A stretch of 64,000 bases of DNA from Pseudomonadota bacterium (GCA_018820855.1 JAHJNL010000086.1:86828-150827), one strand, 5' to 3'. Counted from the first letter of the stretch, positions 16,756-26,094 are shown. Translations and numbers: made by a program. Notes: a model not told the origin generated them from the sequence alone.

Positions 16756-18120
16756 ATGGGAAAAAAACAGGATAAGGCCTTTGTCTGTACTGATTGCGGT
16801 GCGGATTTCAGTCGTTGGCTTGGCCAGTGCAGTGTCTGCAGAGAGTGGAATACGGTGAAAGAGGTGCGCCTGGGGAAAAGGACTGTTGGCCGCGCCCCTG
16901 GTTACAGCGGAAAACGCTCCGCTGTGCAGCTGCTTTCTGAGGTTGACCGAAGCCGTGCCGAGAGAATCTCAACCGGAATTGCCGAGTTTGACCGAGTTCT
17001 GGGGCAGGGAATTGTCTGTGGTTCCGTGGTTCTTATCGGCGGAGCTCCTGGAGCGGGGAAATCTACGCTTCTCCTCCAGGCCCTGGCCAATGGCGCTAAT
17101 GCCGGAATACCTGTACTCTACGTCTCTGGCGAGGAGTCTCCTCAGCAGATAGCTGAACGGGCTTATCGTCTTGGTCTGCCGGCAGATAATATCAAGATGC
17201 TGGCAGAGACCTCTGTTGAGGAAATCTGTGCAGTGCTCGATCAGGAAAAACCGCAGATCGTGGTCATTGATTCCATCCAGGTGGTGCATACCAGTGGCTC
17301 TGAATCGGCCCCAGGATCTATCGCCCAGGTCCGCGAATCTGCTGCAGCCTTGACCCAGTATGCCAAAGAGACCAATACTTCCATTTTTATGGTGGGTCAT
17401 GTGACCAAAGATCACTCTCTGGCTGGTCCCATGACACTCAGCCACATCGTTGATGCCCAGGTGGTCCTCTCATCTACTGATGATGCCCGCTATCGGATCC
17501 TGCGCGCGGACAAGAACCGCTTCGGCAGTGTCGGAGAGCTCGGATTTTTTGCCATGACCGACACCGGCCTCAGAGAGGTGAAAAATCCTTCAGCCATGTT
17601 TCTTTCCCGTTCCGGCACTTCTTCCTCCGGCAGTGTGGTGACGGTCATCTGGGAGGGAACCAGACCGCTGCTCGTGGAAATTCAGGCTCTGGTCACCGAA
17701 AGCCAGTCCGGCAATCCCAGGCGGCTGGCAGTGGGTATGGATCAGAACAGGATCGCAATGCTCCTGGCAGTCCTGGCCAAGCACGGAGGGATGGCAACTG
17801 CCAGTGACGAGGTGTATGTCAACGTGGTGGGTGGTATACGGATTTACGAGACCAGTTCTGATCTGGCTGCGGTGATGGGCATTGTTTCCAGTCTGAGAGA
17901 CAGGGTTATTCCCCATGACTCTCTCTATTTCGGTGAAATCGGGCTCAGCGGTGAGATTCGGCCGGTGGCCAATGGCGAGGCCAGATTGAAAGAGGCCGCC
18001 AAGCATGGTTTTCGCCGGGCAGTTATCCCCCGGGCCAATGCGCCGAAACAAGCAGTGGAGGGATTGGAGATTATAGCTGTTTCCAGTCTGGTGGAGGCCT
18101 TGGAGGTATTTGTTGGTTAA
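16756..18120 (+). CDS. radA: DNA repair ATPase RadA
   Basis: RadA is a RecA-like helicase that drives branch migration of recombination intermediates. The 454-residue protein shows, in order, the zinc finger C11/C14/C25/C28 (CTDCGADFSRWLGQCSVC), Walker A GGAPGAGKST at 95-104, Walker B-like IVVIDSIQ, the RadA-specific KNRFG motif near 255, and the Lon-protease-like C-terminal domain. Length is standard. The gene starts 14 bases after the palindromic element described at 16594-16741, with AAGGA as ribosome site partly built from its edge. Confidence 0.95.
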   Translation: MGKKQDKAFVCTDCGADFSRWLGQCSVCREWNTVKEVRLGKRTVGRAPGYSGKRSAVQLLSEVDRSRAERISTGIAEFDRVLGQGIVCGSVVLIGGAPGAGKSTLLLQALANGANAGIPVLYVSGEESPQQIAERAYRLGLPADNIKMLAETSVEEICAVLDQEKPQIVVIDSIQVVHTSGSESAPGSIAQVRESAAALTQYAKETNTSIFMVGHVTKDHSLAGPMTLSHIVDAQVVLSSTDDARYRILRADKNRFGSVGELGFFAMTDTGLREVKNPSAMFLSRSGTSSSGSVVTVIWEGTRPLLVEIQALVTESQSGNPRRLAVGMDQNRIAMLLAVLAKHGGMATASDEVYVNVVGGIRIYETSSDLAAVMGIVSSLRDRVIPHDSLYFGEIGLSGEIRPVANGEARLKEAAKHGFRRAVIPRANAPKQAVEGLEIIAVSSLVEALEVFVG

Positions 18121-18215
18121 GAGATGAATGCAGAATATTTTCTTTTTGTATAATAAGTTGTTGTCCTGTTCTTTATGGCAGAAAAAGAAGAATAAATTTT
18201 AACAGAGAGGGCCTT

Positions 18216-18839
18216 ATGGATTTCAAGATGCATTTGGAAACTGCCTGGCAGAATACGCTGCAGTTCATCGTTCCCGTCATTTTGCTGACCCTGGTACAAA
18301 TGGTGGTAACGATCTTCAGTCTCGGTATTCTGCTCCCTGTTACTACAGCTGGATATATGCAGTCCCTGCTATATGCTCTGCGGGACGGGCGTGAGCCAAA
18401 GATCGGTGACCTTTTTTCCCAGATGAATCTCTTTCTCCCTCTCTTTGTCTATGGACTATTGGCCATGCTGGCTGTGAGTTTAGGGTTCGTCCTTTTGATA
18501 ATTCCTGGTTTTCTCGTTGCCGGCTTCATCGTTTTTGCCTCTATCTACGTTGTGCCTTTGATGACGGATAAGAAGATGGGCTTGATTGAGGCCCTGAAAG
18601 GGTCCTGGGAAATGGCAACGAGAGAACCTTTGGCTGATCAGATCATCCTTATGGTTCTCTACCTGGTACTTCTTTCCGTGGGTGGCTCCATAGCCGTGGC
18701 AGTACTTTTTACCCAGCCTCTGGCCACGTTCCTGGTACTGTCGGTCTATGAAGAACGGTTACAGGGACAACAGGCTGTTATAGAGGAGGAGGCCACGCCT
18801 CCTCCCCCCCCTCCTCACCCTACCGATAAAGAGGAGTAA
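18216..18839 (+). CDS. Four-to-six-span membrane protein with proline-rich tail, unknown function
   Basis: A 207-residue protein with membrane segments near residues 15-40, 68-110 and 145-175, and a soluble C-terminal tail containing six consecutive prolines and many acidic residues. It resembles the loosely defined family of DUF975/glycerophosphodiesterase-type membrane domains, but I cannot name a family with confidence. GAGAGGG lies just before the start. It lies downstream of radA by 95 bases and could be transcribed with it. Confidence 0.62.
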   Translation: MDFKMHLETAWQNTLQFIVPVILLTLVQMVVTIFSLGILLPVTTAGYMQSLLYALRDGREPKIGDLFSQMNLFLPLFVYGLLAMLAVSLGFVLLIIPGFLVAGFIVFASIYVVPLMTDKKMGLIEALKGSWEMATREPLADQIILMVLYLVLLSVGGSIAVAVLFTQPLATFLVLSVYEERLQGQQAVIEEEATPPPPPPHPTDKEE

Positions 18840-18973
18840 TGTGGAGCGGAGAAGGGATGTTGTTAACTCTATACAGTATTGAAGGAAAGCTGGTAATTCC
18901 CCGGTGAACTGCTAACGCGGAGAGTGGGCACAAAAGGGAAAAAGCCAAGGGTTCGTAAAGGGGATGTGGATTG

Positions 18974-21900
18974 ATGGAAATGCAAAGAGATGAACTGGAA
19001 AAATCCGTTGCCGAGACGTTAAGCTGGCAGCGTCTTGAATGGGAAGGACATGCGCTCTATGTCCAACCCGATATTCCGGACTGGATTGTTGTCTCTGAGG
19101 CCAGCGACAGGCTGCTTGGGTATGGAGAAAGGGGGGGTAACAACTTTTATGCCCTGGACCGGCTGGTTGGCGCTCTGGAGACAGAGCCCATACGTCCCTA
19201 TCGGGGAAGGGGGGCGGCACTGACCCTGGACCGTCTCAAGGAATGCTGGTTTCATCTTACCGACGCCTGCAATCTCAGCTGTCGTCACTGCCTTTTTGCA
19301 GCATCCCCTACAAAAACAAGGAGTCTGGAGCCTGAGCTTCTGCAGAATACTGTGGATCAGGCCCTGGCTCTCGGTTGTCGTCTCTTTTCTTTCACCGGAG
19401 GAGAGCCATTTCTCTATCCTGATTTTCTTCCTTTTCTGCACAGGCTGCTGGAGAGGAATCAGGACGTGCATGCGGCAATTCTGACCAACGGTATGCTGCT
19501 GGATCTGCATCTTGATGAGCTTAAGGGGATGAGTCGTCTCCATCTGCAGGTGAGTCTTGACGGGCTGGAGGTTGCCCATGACAGGCTGCGGGGGCGCGGC
19601 AGTTATGGAAAGCTCATGGAAAATCTTCGAGTCCTGCAGAAGGCCGAGATTCCGGTCACCCTTTCGGTGGCGCTCAGTCGTGAAAATATAGAGGATCTGC
19701 CGCAGCTGGTGGACGTGGCTGCAGAAGTCGGGGCCGCAAGTATCCATATCCTTTATCACTTTATTCGGGGGAAGGGGAGCCGGGAGCAGTTTATCGATTG
19801 CGATACCATTTTCCCTCAGTTCCTTGCCGCCTGGCGTCGTGCCGATGAGCTGGGAGTGACCATCGATAATGTCGATACTCTGCGCAGCCAGGTTTTTTCT
19901 ACCCCGGGTAGCCGCTATGATCTTTCCAATACCGGCTGGGAATCGCTCGCTGTGGGTCCGGACAATATAATCTATCCGTCACCGGCCCTGGTTGGTATGG
20001 AGGCATGTGCCTGCGGCAACCTGGATCAGGGGTTGGCAGAGGTCTGGCATACGAGTCAGGTCCTGGAAGGATTGCGCCGGAGTTCGCTCATCGATTCTCC
20101 AGCATATCAGTCCAATCCCCTCAAATTTCTGGTGGGTGGTGGTGATATTGATCACAGTTTTATGCATAGCGGACAGTGGGTGGGACATGACCCCTACGTG
20201 GAACTCTATAATCGTATTGCTCTCCAGCTCATTGTTGACCAGGCCAACCGCTACAGGAGTGATGAAAACTGCGCCATCCGGCTGCGTATGGGAGACGTGC
20301 GGTATGATTGCCCTGATGAAGAAGGTAGCTCCGATGTGGCCTTGACACACTGCAACTGTTTGATATCGCTGGCATCTGATGTTGGACACAGTTCGGTTCG
20401 GGAATTTTATGGTCAGGCCGCATTGGCTGCCAATGAGGATATTATCAACCCCCTTGCTCCGGCCCAGGCCGAGGCGGAATTTATTCCCGGCGAAACCCGT
20501 AAGCGTTCCTATGGCTGCGGCAGCCCGGTGACCGATGGCGCCCCTCAAGCGGGCGAGACCCTGGTGGACCTCGGTTCCGGATCAGGGGTTGAGTGTTTCA
20601 TGGCTTCATCCTCGGTGGGTCGGAGCGGTAAAGTATACGGTATTGATATGACCGACGAGATGCTGCATCTGGCCAACGAAACACGCCCCCAAGTGGCGAC
20701 GCGCCTTGGCTATGCTAATGTGGAATTTCGCAAAGGATTCCTTGAGCAGATCCCCCTGGACAATGGGCTGGCGGATGTGGTCATCTCCAACTGTGTGATC
20801 AACCTCAGTCCTGACAAGCGAATGACCTATCAGGAAATATTTCGTATTCTCAGGCCGGGTGGCAGGTTGGTGGTGTCAGATATTGTCACTGACGCGGCTA
20901 TCCCCCCTGGAATCAGAAATAATGTTCGCTATCGTGGTGAATGTCTGGGTGGGGCCATGCAGCAGGAAGAACTGGTGGCCATGATGGAAGCGGCAGGATT
21001 TTGTTCCATTCGTTTTCTCAAACGCTTTCCCTATCGCCAGGTGGAGGGGATGGACTTTTTTTCTCTCACCTATCAGGCGCAGCGGCCTGCCGGTTCAGGT
21101 AAAGAAGAGGGACAGGCTGACGTGGTCTACAGAGGCCCCTTTGGTGCAGTTTATACTGAATCCGGTATCCTTCTGGTCAAGGGGAGACGCACCGCTGTCC
21201 CCGCGGCAGAGGTCGCTCTGCTGGATGAATCTGTCTTTGTCCTTGATGACAAGGGGGCAGTGACCAATCTGGTGCTGGAGAACTCCTGCTGTGCTCCGCA
21301 GGCCGAAATCGGTCCGGCCCAGAATTGCTGCGATAGTGATGGCTCGGGCTGTTGTGAGGGGGCTGAGGCGTTGCCGAAGAAAGAACGGAAACGTGAGGGC
21401 TGTATGCTCTGCGGCGAACCGCTGCATTATTTTACCGAGTTTCGGGATATGCGCTGCAGCTATTGCGGGCGTCTCCAGTCAGCCAACGCCTGCTGCGAAC
21501 AGGATCATTTTGTCTGTGACAGCTGTCACCGGGAAAACGGCATCGAGGTGATCAAAACGATATGCAGCGGTACAGAGGAAAAGGATCTTATTGCCCTGCT
21601 CGAACTGATTCGCAGCCATCCGGCCATTCCCATGCATGGTCCTGAGCACCATGCCATGATTCCGGGTATCATCCTGGCCTGTTATCGCAACAGCGGTGGA
21701 AAGCTCAAGAGTGAGAGTATTCTTGCCGGAATTGGTCGGGGGGCTGATATCCCCGGTGGGGTTTGCGGCTTCTGGGGGGTCTGCGGGGCGGCGATTGGCG
21801 CAGGGATCGCCGTGTCGACCATACTGGCGGCCACCCCCCTGACTCCGTCATCCAGGCAGACTGCCCAGGCCTGTAGTGCAGAGATCCTGTCGGCTATTGC

Positions 21901-22123
21901 TCACTACCGTGGCGGCCGCTGCTGCCAGCGTGAAACCTGGATTGCCCTCACTGAAGCGGCCAGACTTTCAGCCGAGATGCTGCCAGTGTCCATGGAGGCA
22001 AAAGGAATCCTCCGTTGTCAACAGTATCTGAAAAATCGGGAGTGTATCCGTAAACAGTGCCCCCTTTGGGAAAATAGAATAAAAGACCTGCAGTCTGAGC
22101 CAAAATTTATCTCTCTGCCCTGA
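18974..22123 (+). CDS. Three-domain fusion: radical SAM enzyme, ArsM-like methyltransferase, DUF5714-like domain
   Basis: A 1049-residue protein. Residues about 15-75 resemble a PqqD-like/leader-recognition segment; the radical SAM domain follows (CNLSCRHC, C99/C103/C106; FTGGEPF), with a Cys-containing SPASM-like tail (EACACGN near 345). Residues about 490-720 are a SAM-dependent methyltransferase of ArsM type: VDLGSGSG binding loop near 532 and all four cysteine positions known to bind As(III) in ArsM (YGCGSP, VECF, SNCVINLSPDK, GECLGGA). A linker carries three CC pairs (about 770-795). The C-terminal 240 residues hold a CxxC-rich zinc-ribbon-like start (CMLCGEP, CSYCGR, CDSCH) and a Gly/Cys core, matching what I recall as DUF5714. 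Metalloid or organo-element methylation is the inference; the radical SAM substrate is unknown. Start chosen at the first ATG after AAGGGG. Confidence 0.8.
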   Translation: MEMQRDELEKSVAETLSWQRLEWEGHALYVQPDIPDWIVVSEASDRLLGYGERGGNNFYALDRLVGALETEPIRPYRGRGAALTLDRLKECWFHLTDACNLSCRHCLFAASPTKTRSLEPELLQNTVDQALALGCRLFSFTGGEPFLYPDFLPFLHRLLERNQDVHAAILTNGMLLDLHLDELKGMSRLHLQVSLDGLEVAHDRLRGRGSYGKLMENLRVLQKAEIPVTLSVALSRENIEDLPQLVDVAAEVGAASIHILYHFIRGKGSREQFIDCDTIFPQFLAAWRRADELGVTIDNVDTLRSQVFSTPGSRYDLSNTGWESLAVGPDNIIYPSPALVGMEACACGNLDQGLAEVWHTSQVLEGLRRSSLIDSPAYQSNPLKFLVGGGDIDHSFMHSGQWVGHDPYVELYNRIALQLIVDQANRYRSDENCAIRLRMGDVRYDCPDEEGSSDVALTHCNCLISLASDVGHSSVREFYGQAALAANEDIINPLAPAQAEAEFIPGETRKRSYGCGSPVTDGAPQAGETLVDLGSGSGVECFMASSSVGRSGKVYGIDMTDEMLHLANETRPQVATRLGYANVEFRKGFLEQIPLDNGLADVVISNCVINLSPDKRMTYQEIFRILRPGGRLVVSDIVTDAAIPPGIRNNVRYRGECLGGAMQQEELVAMMEAAGFCSIRFLKRFPYRQVEGMDFFSLTYQAQRPAGSGKEEGQADVVYRGPFGAVYTESGILLVKGRRTAVPAAEVALLDESVFVLDDKGAVTNLVLENSCCAPQAEIGPAQNCCDSDGSGCCEGAEALPKKERKREGCMLCGEPLHYFTEFRDMRCSYCGRLQSANACCEQDHFVCDSCHRENGIEVIKTICSGTEEKDLIALLELIRSHPAIPMHGPEHHAMIPGIILACYRNSGGKLKSESILAGIGRGADIPGGVCGFWGVCGAAIGAGIAVSTILAATPLTPSSRQTAQACSAEILSAIAHYRGGRCCQRETWIALTEAARLSAEMLPVSMEAKGILRCQQYLKNRECIRKQCPLWENRIKDLQSEPKFISLP

Positions 22124-22204
22124 TCTCGGGTTGCTGCCAGGATGGGAAAAGAGCACGACAAATCCTGTCAAAAAAACAAGAGAACAGAGCAGTCAGATGT
22201 TACA

Positions 22205-22300
22205 TAAGAGCTTACGGCAACTTTGAATAATTGCTTTTTCAACCAATTTCCCCGTTCCTCCACCTTGAACGAAAATGCTAATTATTCAAAGTACCCTTAC
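22205..22300. repeat. Dispersed palindromic repeat between convergent genes
   Basis: ACTTTGAATAATT (22220-22232) and AATTATTCAAAGT (22280-22292) form a perfect 13-bp inverted repeat around a 47-base centre. The reverse complement starts TAAGGGTACTTTGAA and contains GTTCAAGGTGGAGGA, related to the element upstream of radA and to 62540-62578 in the cobalamin riboswitch. It lies between the stops of the radical SAM fusion and the leftward 5'-nucleotidase, where it could help end both transcripts. Confidence 0.7.
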
Positions 22301-23916
22301 GGTGTTACTACGAGTATTCGCCCGTCAGGGAGAGGTGGATTGAGTACTTTAGCATTATCGAGTTTTTCAGCCAGCAATGAATAGAGGGTGGTGTAAGTGT
22401 TCACCTGATCGCTGCCATATTCTTTAAACCAGTAGTACTGGTCCCCTCCGTGTTGGGCCAGATAGGCGTTGGTGGCCAGGGCATACTCTTTTTCCGGTTC
22501 AATGGGACTGTAGGATCTGTCTCTGTTACGGATCTGGGCATCAACTATTCGCTCTCCCGGTTTGAGCACCTCCCAGCCCTCTTCTTTCCCGGCAACCTCC
22601 TGACTGTTCTTCGACGGATTTATTGATAAGCGCAGACCAGCAACCTGGAGAAATCCGCCTTGGCCGATGAGGGAGGCAGAGTGTTCCAGGACAGCATGCA
22701 GATATTTCCCTTTTATTTTCAGGAGGTAGACATCATTTTCAAATTCATCAATCTCGTGCAGCATGGTGTCTGTGATCTGTCCGGCCGGATATTCCTTGTT
22801 CCCCCGGAAGGCGCCGGCGTTATTGAGGACGACATCTACCTGAAATTTTTCTAAAATGAGATCGTTTATCATGTCGGCCACCGTTGACTCACCGGACCTG
22901 ACAGAGTTCTTGTCAAGCTGCCAGGCACTGTCGGTGCGGCCAAGGACCACGGCTGCAGGGAGTTGCTCAGTATAATGCCGCAGCTCCTCAGCGGTTATTT
23001 GGTCTTCAGAAACCGACTCCGTCACTGGTATCAGGGTATAGGCGACTGATTCAGGAATAATTTTTCTGTCACTGCTGAGTTTCATATCCAGACGCACAAG
23101 GGCCGCTCCCTTTTCTCCACCATTGACGATCAGGGTTCTGTTTACAGTTTCCAGTTTTGGCAGGTATGAATGGGAGTGACCGCCAAAGATCAGATCAATG
23201 CCTTTAACTTCGGCAGCAAGCTGACGGTCAAGATCGGATCCGATATGTGTTATTGCCACGATCAGGTCTGCACCCTTTTCACGCAGCTCTGAGACCATTT
23301 TTGTGGCTACTGCAACGTTTGAACCGTTCAAAGATACGTTGCCAGTGGTGGTCACATAGGGAAACTTGGGAGTCATCAGAGAAAAGAAACCAATTTTGAC
23401 ATTGTCATATTGCCTGATCAACAGAGGTTGACAGGAGCCTTGCATTACAGTCCCTTTGACTGCCAGGTCGGAACAGAGGGGAACAAATTTAGTCTTCTCC
23501 AGGGCTTCCGCGAGGAGGCCCGGCCCTCGATCAAACTCGTGGTTGCCAAGGGCCAGAATTTCATAGCCTGCGGTCCCGAGGAGACTGAAGATGGCCTTGC
23601 CGTTAAATGTGTGGAAGTAGCGACCCATCAGGTCATCCCCTGATGAGAGGATGATAACAGGTCCCTGGCCCTGTTTTTTGCTCTCTTTAATCAGGGTGGC
23701 AATTCGGGCAATTCCGCCCACGACATCAATTTTTTGCCCTCGGTCGCCAAGGTCGCTGGAGCGATGGGATGACTCCAGCTGTCCTTGCAGATCGGCTGTA
23801 CCAAGGAAAGTCAGCTGTTGGGTTGCTGCTGTCATGGTTGGAGCGGCCCATAGACCCGAACAGCTCAGAAAAAGTGAAAACAGTGCTGAAAAAAGGATGA
23901 TGCGTGAGTTTTTCAT
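22297..23916 (-). CDS. Exported 5'-nucleotidase / UshA-family metallophosphatase
   Basis: A 539-residue secreted enzyme that would hydrolyse nucleotides or nucleotide sugars in the periplasm. The signal peptide is MKNSRIILFSALFSLFLSCSGLWA; the start at 23916 has GGAG eight bases upstream, whereas the longer frame reaches upstream without a ribosome site. The N-terminal calcineurin-like domain has the metal motifs GTADLQGQ, SGDDLMGR, GNHEFD, THIGSD and GGHSHS. The substrate-binding C-terminal domain follows from about residue 330 (GESTVADMINDLI, NNAGAFRG). A cysteine in the signal region raises the possibility of a lipoprotein, but no clear lipobox is present. Confidence 0.87.
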   Translation of the reverse strand: MKNSRIILFSALFSLFLSCSGLWAAPTMTAATQQLTFLGTADLQGQLESSHRSSDLGDRGQKIDVVGGIARIATLIKESKKQGQGPVIILSSGDDLMGRYFHTFNGKAIFSLLGTAGYEILALGNHEFDRGPGLLAEALEKTKFVPLCSDLAVKGTVMQGSCQPLLIRQYDNVKIGFFSLMTPKFPYVTTTGNVSLNGSNVAVATKMVSELREKGADLIVAITHIGSDLDRQLAAEVKGIDLIFGGHSHSYLPKLETVNRTLIVNGGEKGAALVRLDMKLSSDRKIIPESVAYTLIPVTESVSEDQITAEELRHYTEQLPAAVVLGRTDSAWQLDKNSVRSGESTVADMINDLILEKFQVDVVLNNAGAFRGNKEYPAGQITDTMLHEIDEFENDVYLLKIKGKYLHAVLEHSASLIGQGGFLQVAGLRLSINPSKNSQEVAGKEEGWEVLKPGERIVDAQIRNRDRSYSPIEPEKEYALATNAYLAQHGGDQYYWFKEYGSDQVNTYTTLYSLLAEKLDNAKVLNPPLPDGRILVVTP

Positions 23917-24127
23917 TTTTTTTCTCCACAGGTCGAGCCTTATTCTATTATTGTCAATTGAGGAACCAGTTGTCATTGTGCCACGATATACAGGATGAGG
24001 TCAAGCTTCTGTACTCAGTGATTTTTCGAAGGAGTATGAAAAAGAGATCGACAAATCCTTTGAAAATTGTTCATATACTCGCAAATGGTATGTTTGATAC
24101 AATCAGTATAAAGGAAGGAGGACTTCG

Positions 24128-24247
24128 ATGAGCGGACATGGGCATGGACATGAGAAACCGGAAGAAGATCACTCAATCTGTATCAAGGTTGGAATTTTCT
24201 TTGTTTTCGTCATTGTTGGATTTTTTGTGATTGGTATGATCAACTGA
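24128..24247 (+). CDS. 39-residue His-rich single-span membrane microprotein
   Basis: The frame encodes MSGHGHGHEKPEEDHS followed by one hydrophobic helix of about 20 residues rich in V, I and F and ending in IN. GGAGG lies seven bases before the ATG, a strong ribosome site, and a terminator follows 23 bases after the stop, so the gene forms its own short transcription unit. The HGHGHGH start could bind Ni, Zn or Cu; the rest is an inner-membrane anchor. I know no named family; small His-rich proteins of this kind recur in Deltaproteobacteria. The function is unknown. Confidence 0.65.
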   Translation: MSGHGHGHEKPEEDHSICIKVGIFFVFVIVGFFVIGMIN

Positions 24248-24269
24248 GACAGTAATCGAACGAAATGAC

Positions 24270-24308
24270 AAAAAACCGCCTGGGGCACAGCTCCTTGGCG
24301 GTTTTTTT
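24270..24308. terminator. Bidirectional rho-independent terminator
   Basis: AAAAACCGCC (24271-24280) pairs with GGCGGTTTTT (24297-24306) around a loop with a further short GG.GC/GC.CC pairing. Eight T follow on the plus strand and a T run follows on the minus strand, so it can work both ways. It ends the microprotein gene. Confidence 0.85.
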
Positions 24309-24332
24309 TGTTTTTACGTTCAGTGGTGGAGT

Positions 24333-25025
24333 ATGGCTGGGAAAAAGTTTTATGCAGTAGCCAAGGGCCGGAGGCCAGGAATATATACCTCCTGGCCGGA
24401 TGCCGAAGCCCAGGTTAAAGGATACGGCGGAGCCAGGTACAAGGGTTTTGCCAATCGGTCTGAGGCAGAGGCCTGGATAGAGAATCCTGAGTTGCAGCAG
24501 CGGCGGAAGATGCCGGAAAAAATGGCAGGAGTGCAGAAAAAACAACTCGGAAGCTCTGCTGACCGGGTGGAAATTTATACCGACGGCGGGGCCATCAATA
24601 ATCCCGGCCCTGGTGGCTATGGGGCTGTCATTCTCGCAGAAGGGAGGGAGCTGGAACTTTCAGGCGGCTATCGGCTTACAACAAATAATCGGATGGAACT
24701 CATGGCCTGTATCAAGGCCATCGGCGCCTTGCCGTGTCATGACAAACCGGTTCTTCTTCACTCAGATTCCAGTTATGTTGTTAACGGCATCAGTAAGGGT
24801 TGGGCCAGGGGGTGGCGCAGGCATGGCTGGGTGAAGTCAGATGGTAAACCGGCCCTGAATTCCGACCTTTGGGCTCAGCTGCTGGACCTTATAGAAGGCC
24901 TGAATATCAGTTTTCACTGGGTCAGGGGACATGCCGGTCACCCCTTAAACGAACGCTGCGACCAACTGGCTGTACAGAATGCCAGAAAAGATAATTTGCC
25001 CGAGGATACAGGTTACAAACCATGA
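24333..25025 (+). CDS. rnhA: Ribonuclease HI with N-terminal hybrid-binding domain
   Basis: Cuts RNA in RNA:DNA hybrids. The 230-residue protein has an N-terminal hybrid-binding (viroplasmin-like) domain of about 45 residues (KKFYAVAKGRRPGIYTSW, then YKGFANRSEAEAW) as in eukaryotic RNase H1, and the RNase HI domain from about residue 77. Catalytic acids are visible: D in IYTDGGA, E in NNRMEL, D in HSDSSYV and D in NERCDQLA. The stop overlaps the start of the next gene by four bases (ATGA), so they are co-translated. Confidence 0.92.
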   Translation: MAGKKFYAVAKGRRPGIYTSWPDAEAQVKGYGGARYKGFANRSEAEAWIENPELQQRRKMPEKMAGVQKKQLGSSADRVEIYTDGGAINNPGPGGYGAVILAEGRELELSGGYRLTTNNRMELMACIKAIGALPCHDKPVLLHSDSSYVVNGISKGWARGWRRHGWVKSDGKPALNSDLWAQLLDLIEGLNISFHWVRGHAGHPLNERCDQLAVQNARKDNLPEDTGYKP

Positions 25026-26038
25026 CTGACCAGAAAAAAAACAGACAGCACCCAGGTGCTTTTCCGGAACTTGGGCCAGATACCGTACTTAATATTGTCG
25101 AGGCAGGCCTGGGAATATCCTGCACGAATCTCTGCAGGCAGTTTAACAGCTATATCAACCGTGTTTTTGAGTTGAAGGCCGTGGACGGAAGAGGGCTGGT
25201 GGTGAAATTCTACAGGCCTGGCCGCTGGTCAAAAACAGCCTTACAGGATGAGCATGACTTTCTCCTTGAGCTGGACCAGCATGAGATTCCGGTAATTCCA
25301 CCCTTAACCCTGGCCAATGGGGGTACCCTTGGTGAGCATGAGGGACTTTGTTTTAGTGTCTTTCCCCGCTGTGGGGGACGCAGTTCTGATGAATTCAGCG
25401 AAGATCAATGGTTGGAGATTGGGCGTCTGCTTGGACGCTGCCATGCAGTAGGGGCTGTTCATCCTTCCAAAGACAGGGTGAAGATGGTTCCAAACCATTC
25501 TACACGTGAGCAGGTACGCTTTATCTTGGAGGGCGGAGTTATTACCCAACCGCAGACAGCTGCCCGATTTTCTTCGTTGTGCCAGGAGCTCATTAATGAA
25601 ATCACTCCCTTATTCAAGGATATGAAACTGAGCAGAATTCATGGTGACTGTCATTTTTCCAATATCATCCACCGCCCTGGAGAATCCTTTTTTCTAATTG
25701 ATTTTGATGACATGTCCATGGGATTGCCAGTCCAGGACCTGTGGATGCTCCTCCCTGGAGTTCCTGAGGAATCTCTGTTGGAGATCGACCTCTTTCTTGA
25801 GGGCTATGAGACCTTCCACCATTTCGATCGACGGACTTTTAAGCTCATTGAGCCTCTGCGCGCCATGCGTTTCCTCCATTATATCGCCTGGCTGACCTAT
25901 CAGTACCTGGCTGACGGCAGCGCCCCCATTGTTCCTGGATTTGGTTCAGCGGAATACTGGGAGGGCGAGATAGGCGATCTGGCAGACCAGCTTGAGCGGA
26001 TCCGAAAGGGGATGGGCGGATTCGGTAATATGGCTTGA
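25022..26038 (+). CDS. srkA: SrkA/YihE-like stress-response Ser/Thr kinase
   Basis: A 338-residue protein kinase-like fold enzyme (APH/RdoA family). The catalytic loop is RIHGDCHFSNII, followed by the metal-binding LIDFDDMSMG and the SrkA-specific PVQDLWMLLPG; the ATP-binding lysine is probably in LVVKFYRPGRW. E. coli SrkA phosphorylates proteins and protects cells against oxidative and envelope stress. Its start overlaps the rnhA stop. Length matches SrkA (about 328 residues). Confidence 0.85.
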   Translation: MTDQKKNRQHPGAFPELGPDTVLNIVEAGLGISCTNLCRQFNSYINRVFELKAVDGRGLVVKFYRPGRWSKTALQDEHDFLLELDQHEIPVIPPLTLANGGTLGEHEGLCFSVFPRCGGRSSDEFSEDQWLEIGRLLGRCHAVGAVHPSKDRVKMVPNHSTREQVRFILEGGVITQPQTAARFSSLCQELINEITPLFKDMKLSRIHGDCHFSNIIHRPGESFFLIDFDDMSMGLPVQDLWMLLPGVPEESLLEIDLFLEGYETFHHFDRRTFKLIEPLRAMRFLHYIAWLTYQYLADGSAPIVPGFGSAEYWEGEIGDLADQLERIRKGMGGFGNMA

Positions 26039-26094
26039 AAGGCTGAAGAACAACGACTAAAGAAAAACTAGTAAACAGGTTGTTGGTGGAAGAG

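Noticed and set aside
18870..18973. Possible GEMM/c-di-GMP riboswitch before the radical SAM fusion
   Set aside because: A short similarity (GAGTGGGCACAAAAGG) exists but the CGAAAG and GCAAAGCC conserved elements are not in order, so it is not supported.
24036..24130. 31-codon frame overlapping the His-rich microprotein start as ATGA
   Set aside because: The purine run GAAGGAG is only one base from the ATG, too close for initiation, and the peptide has no notable features.
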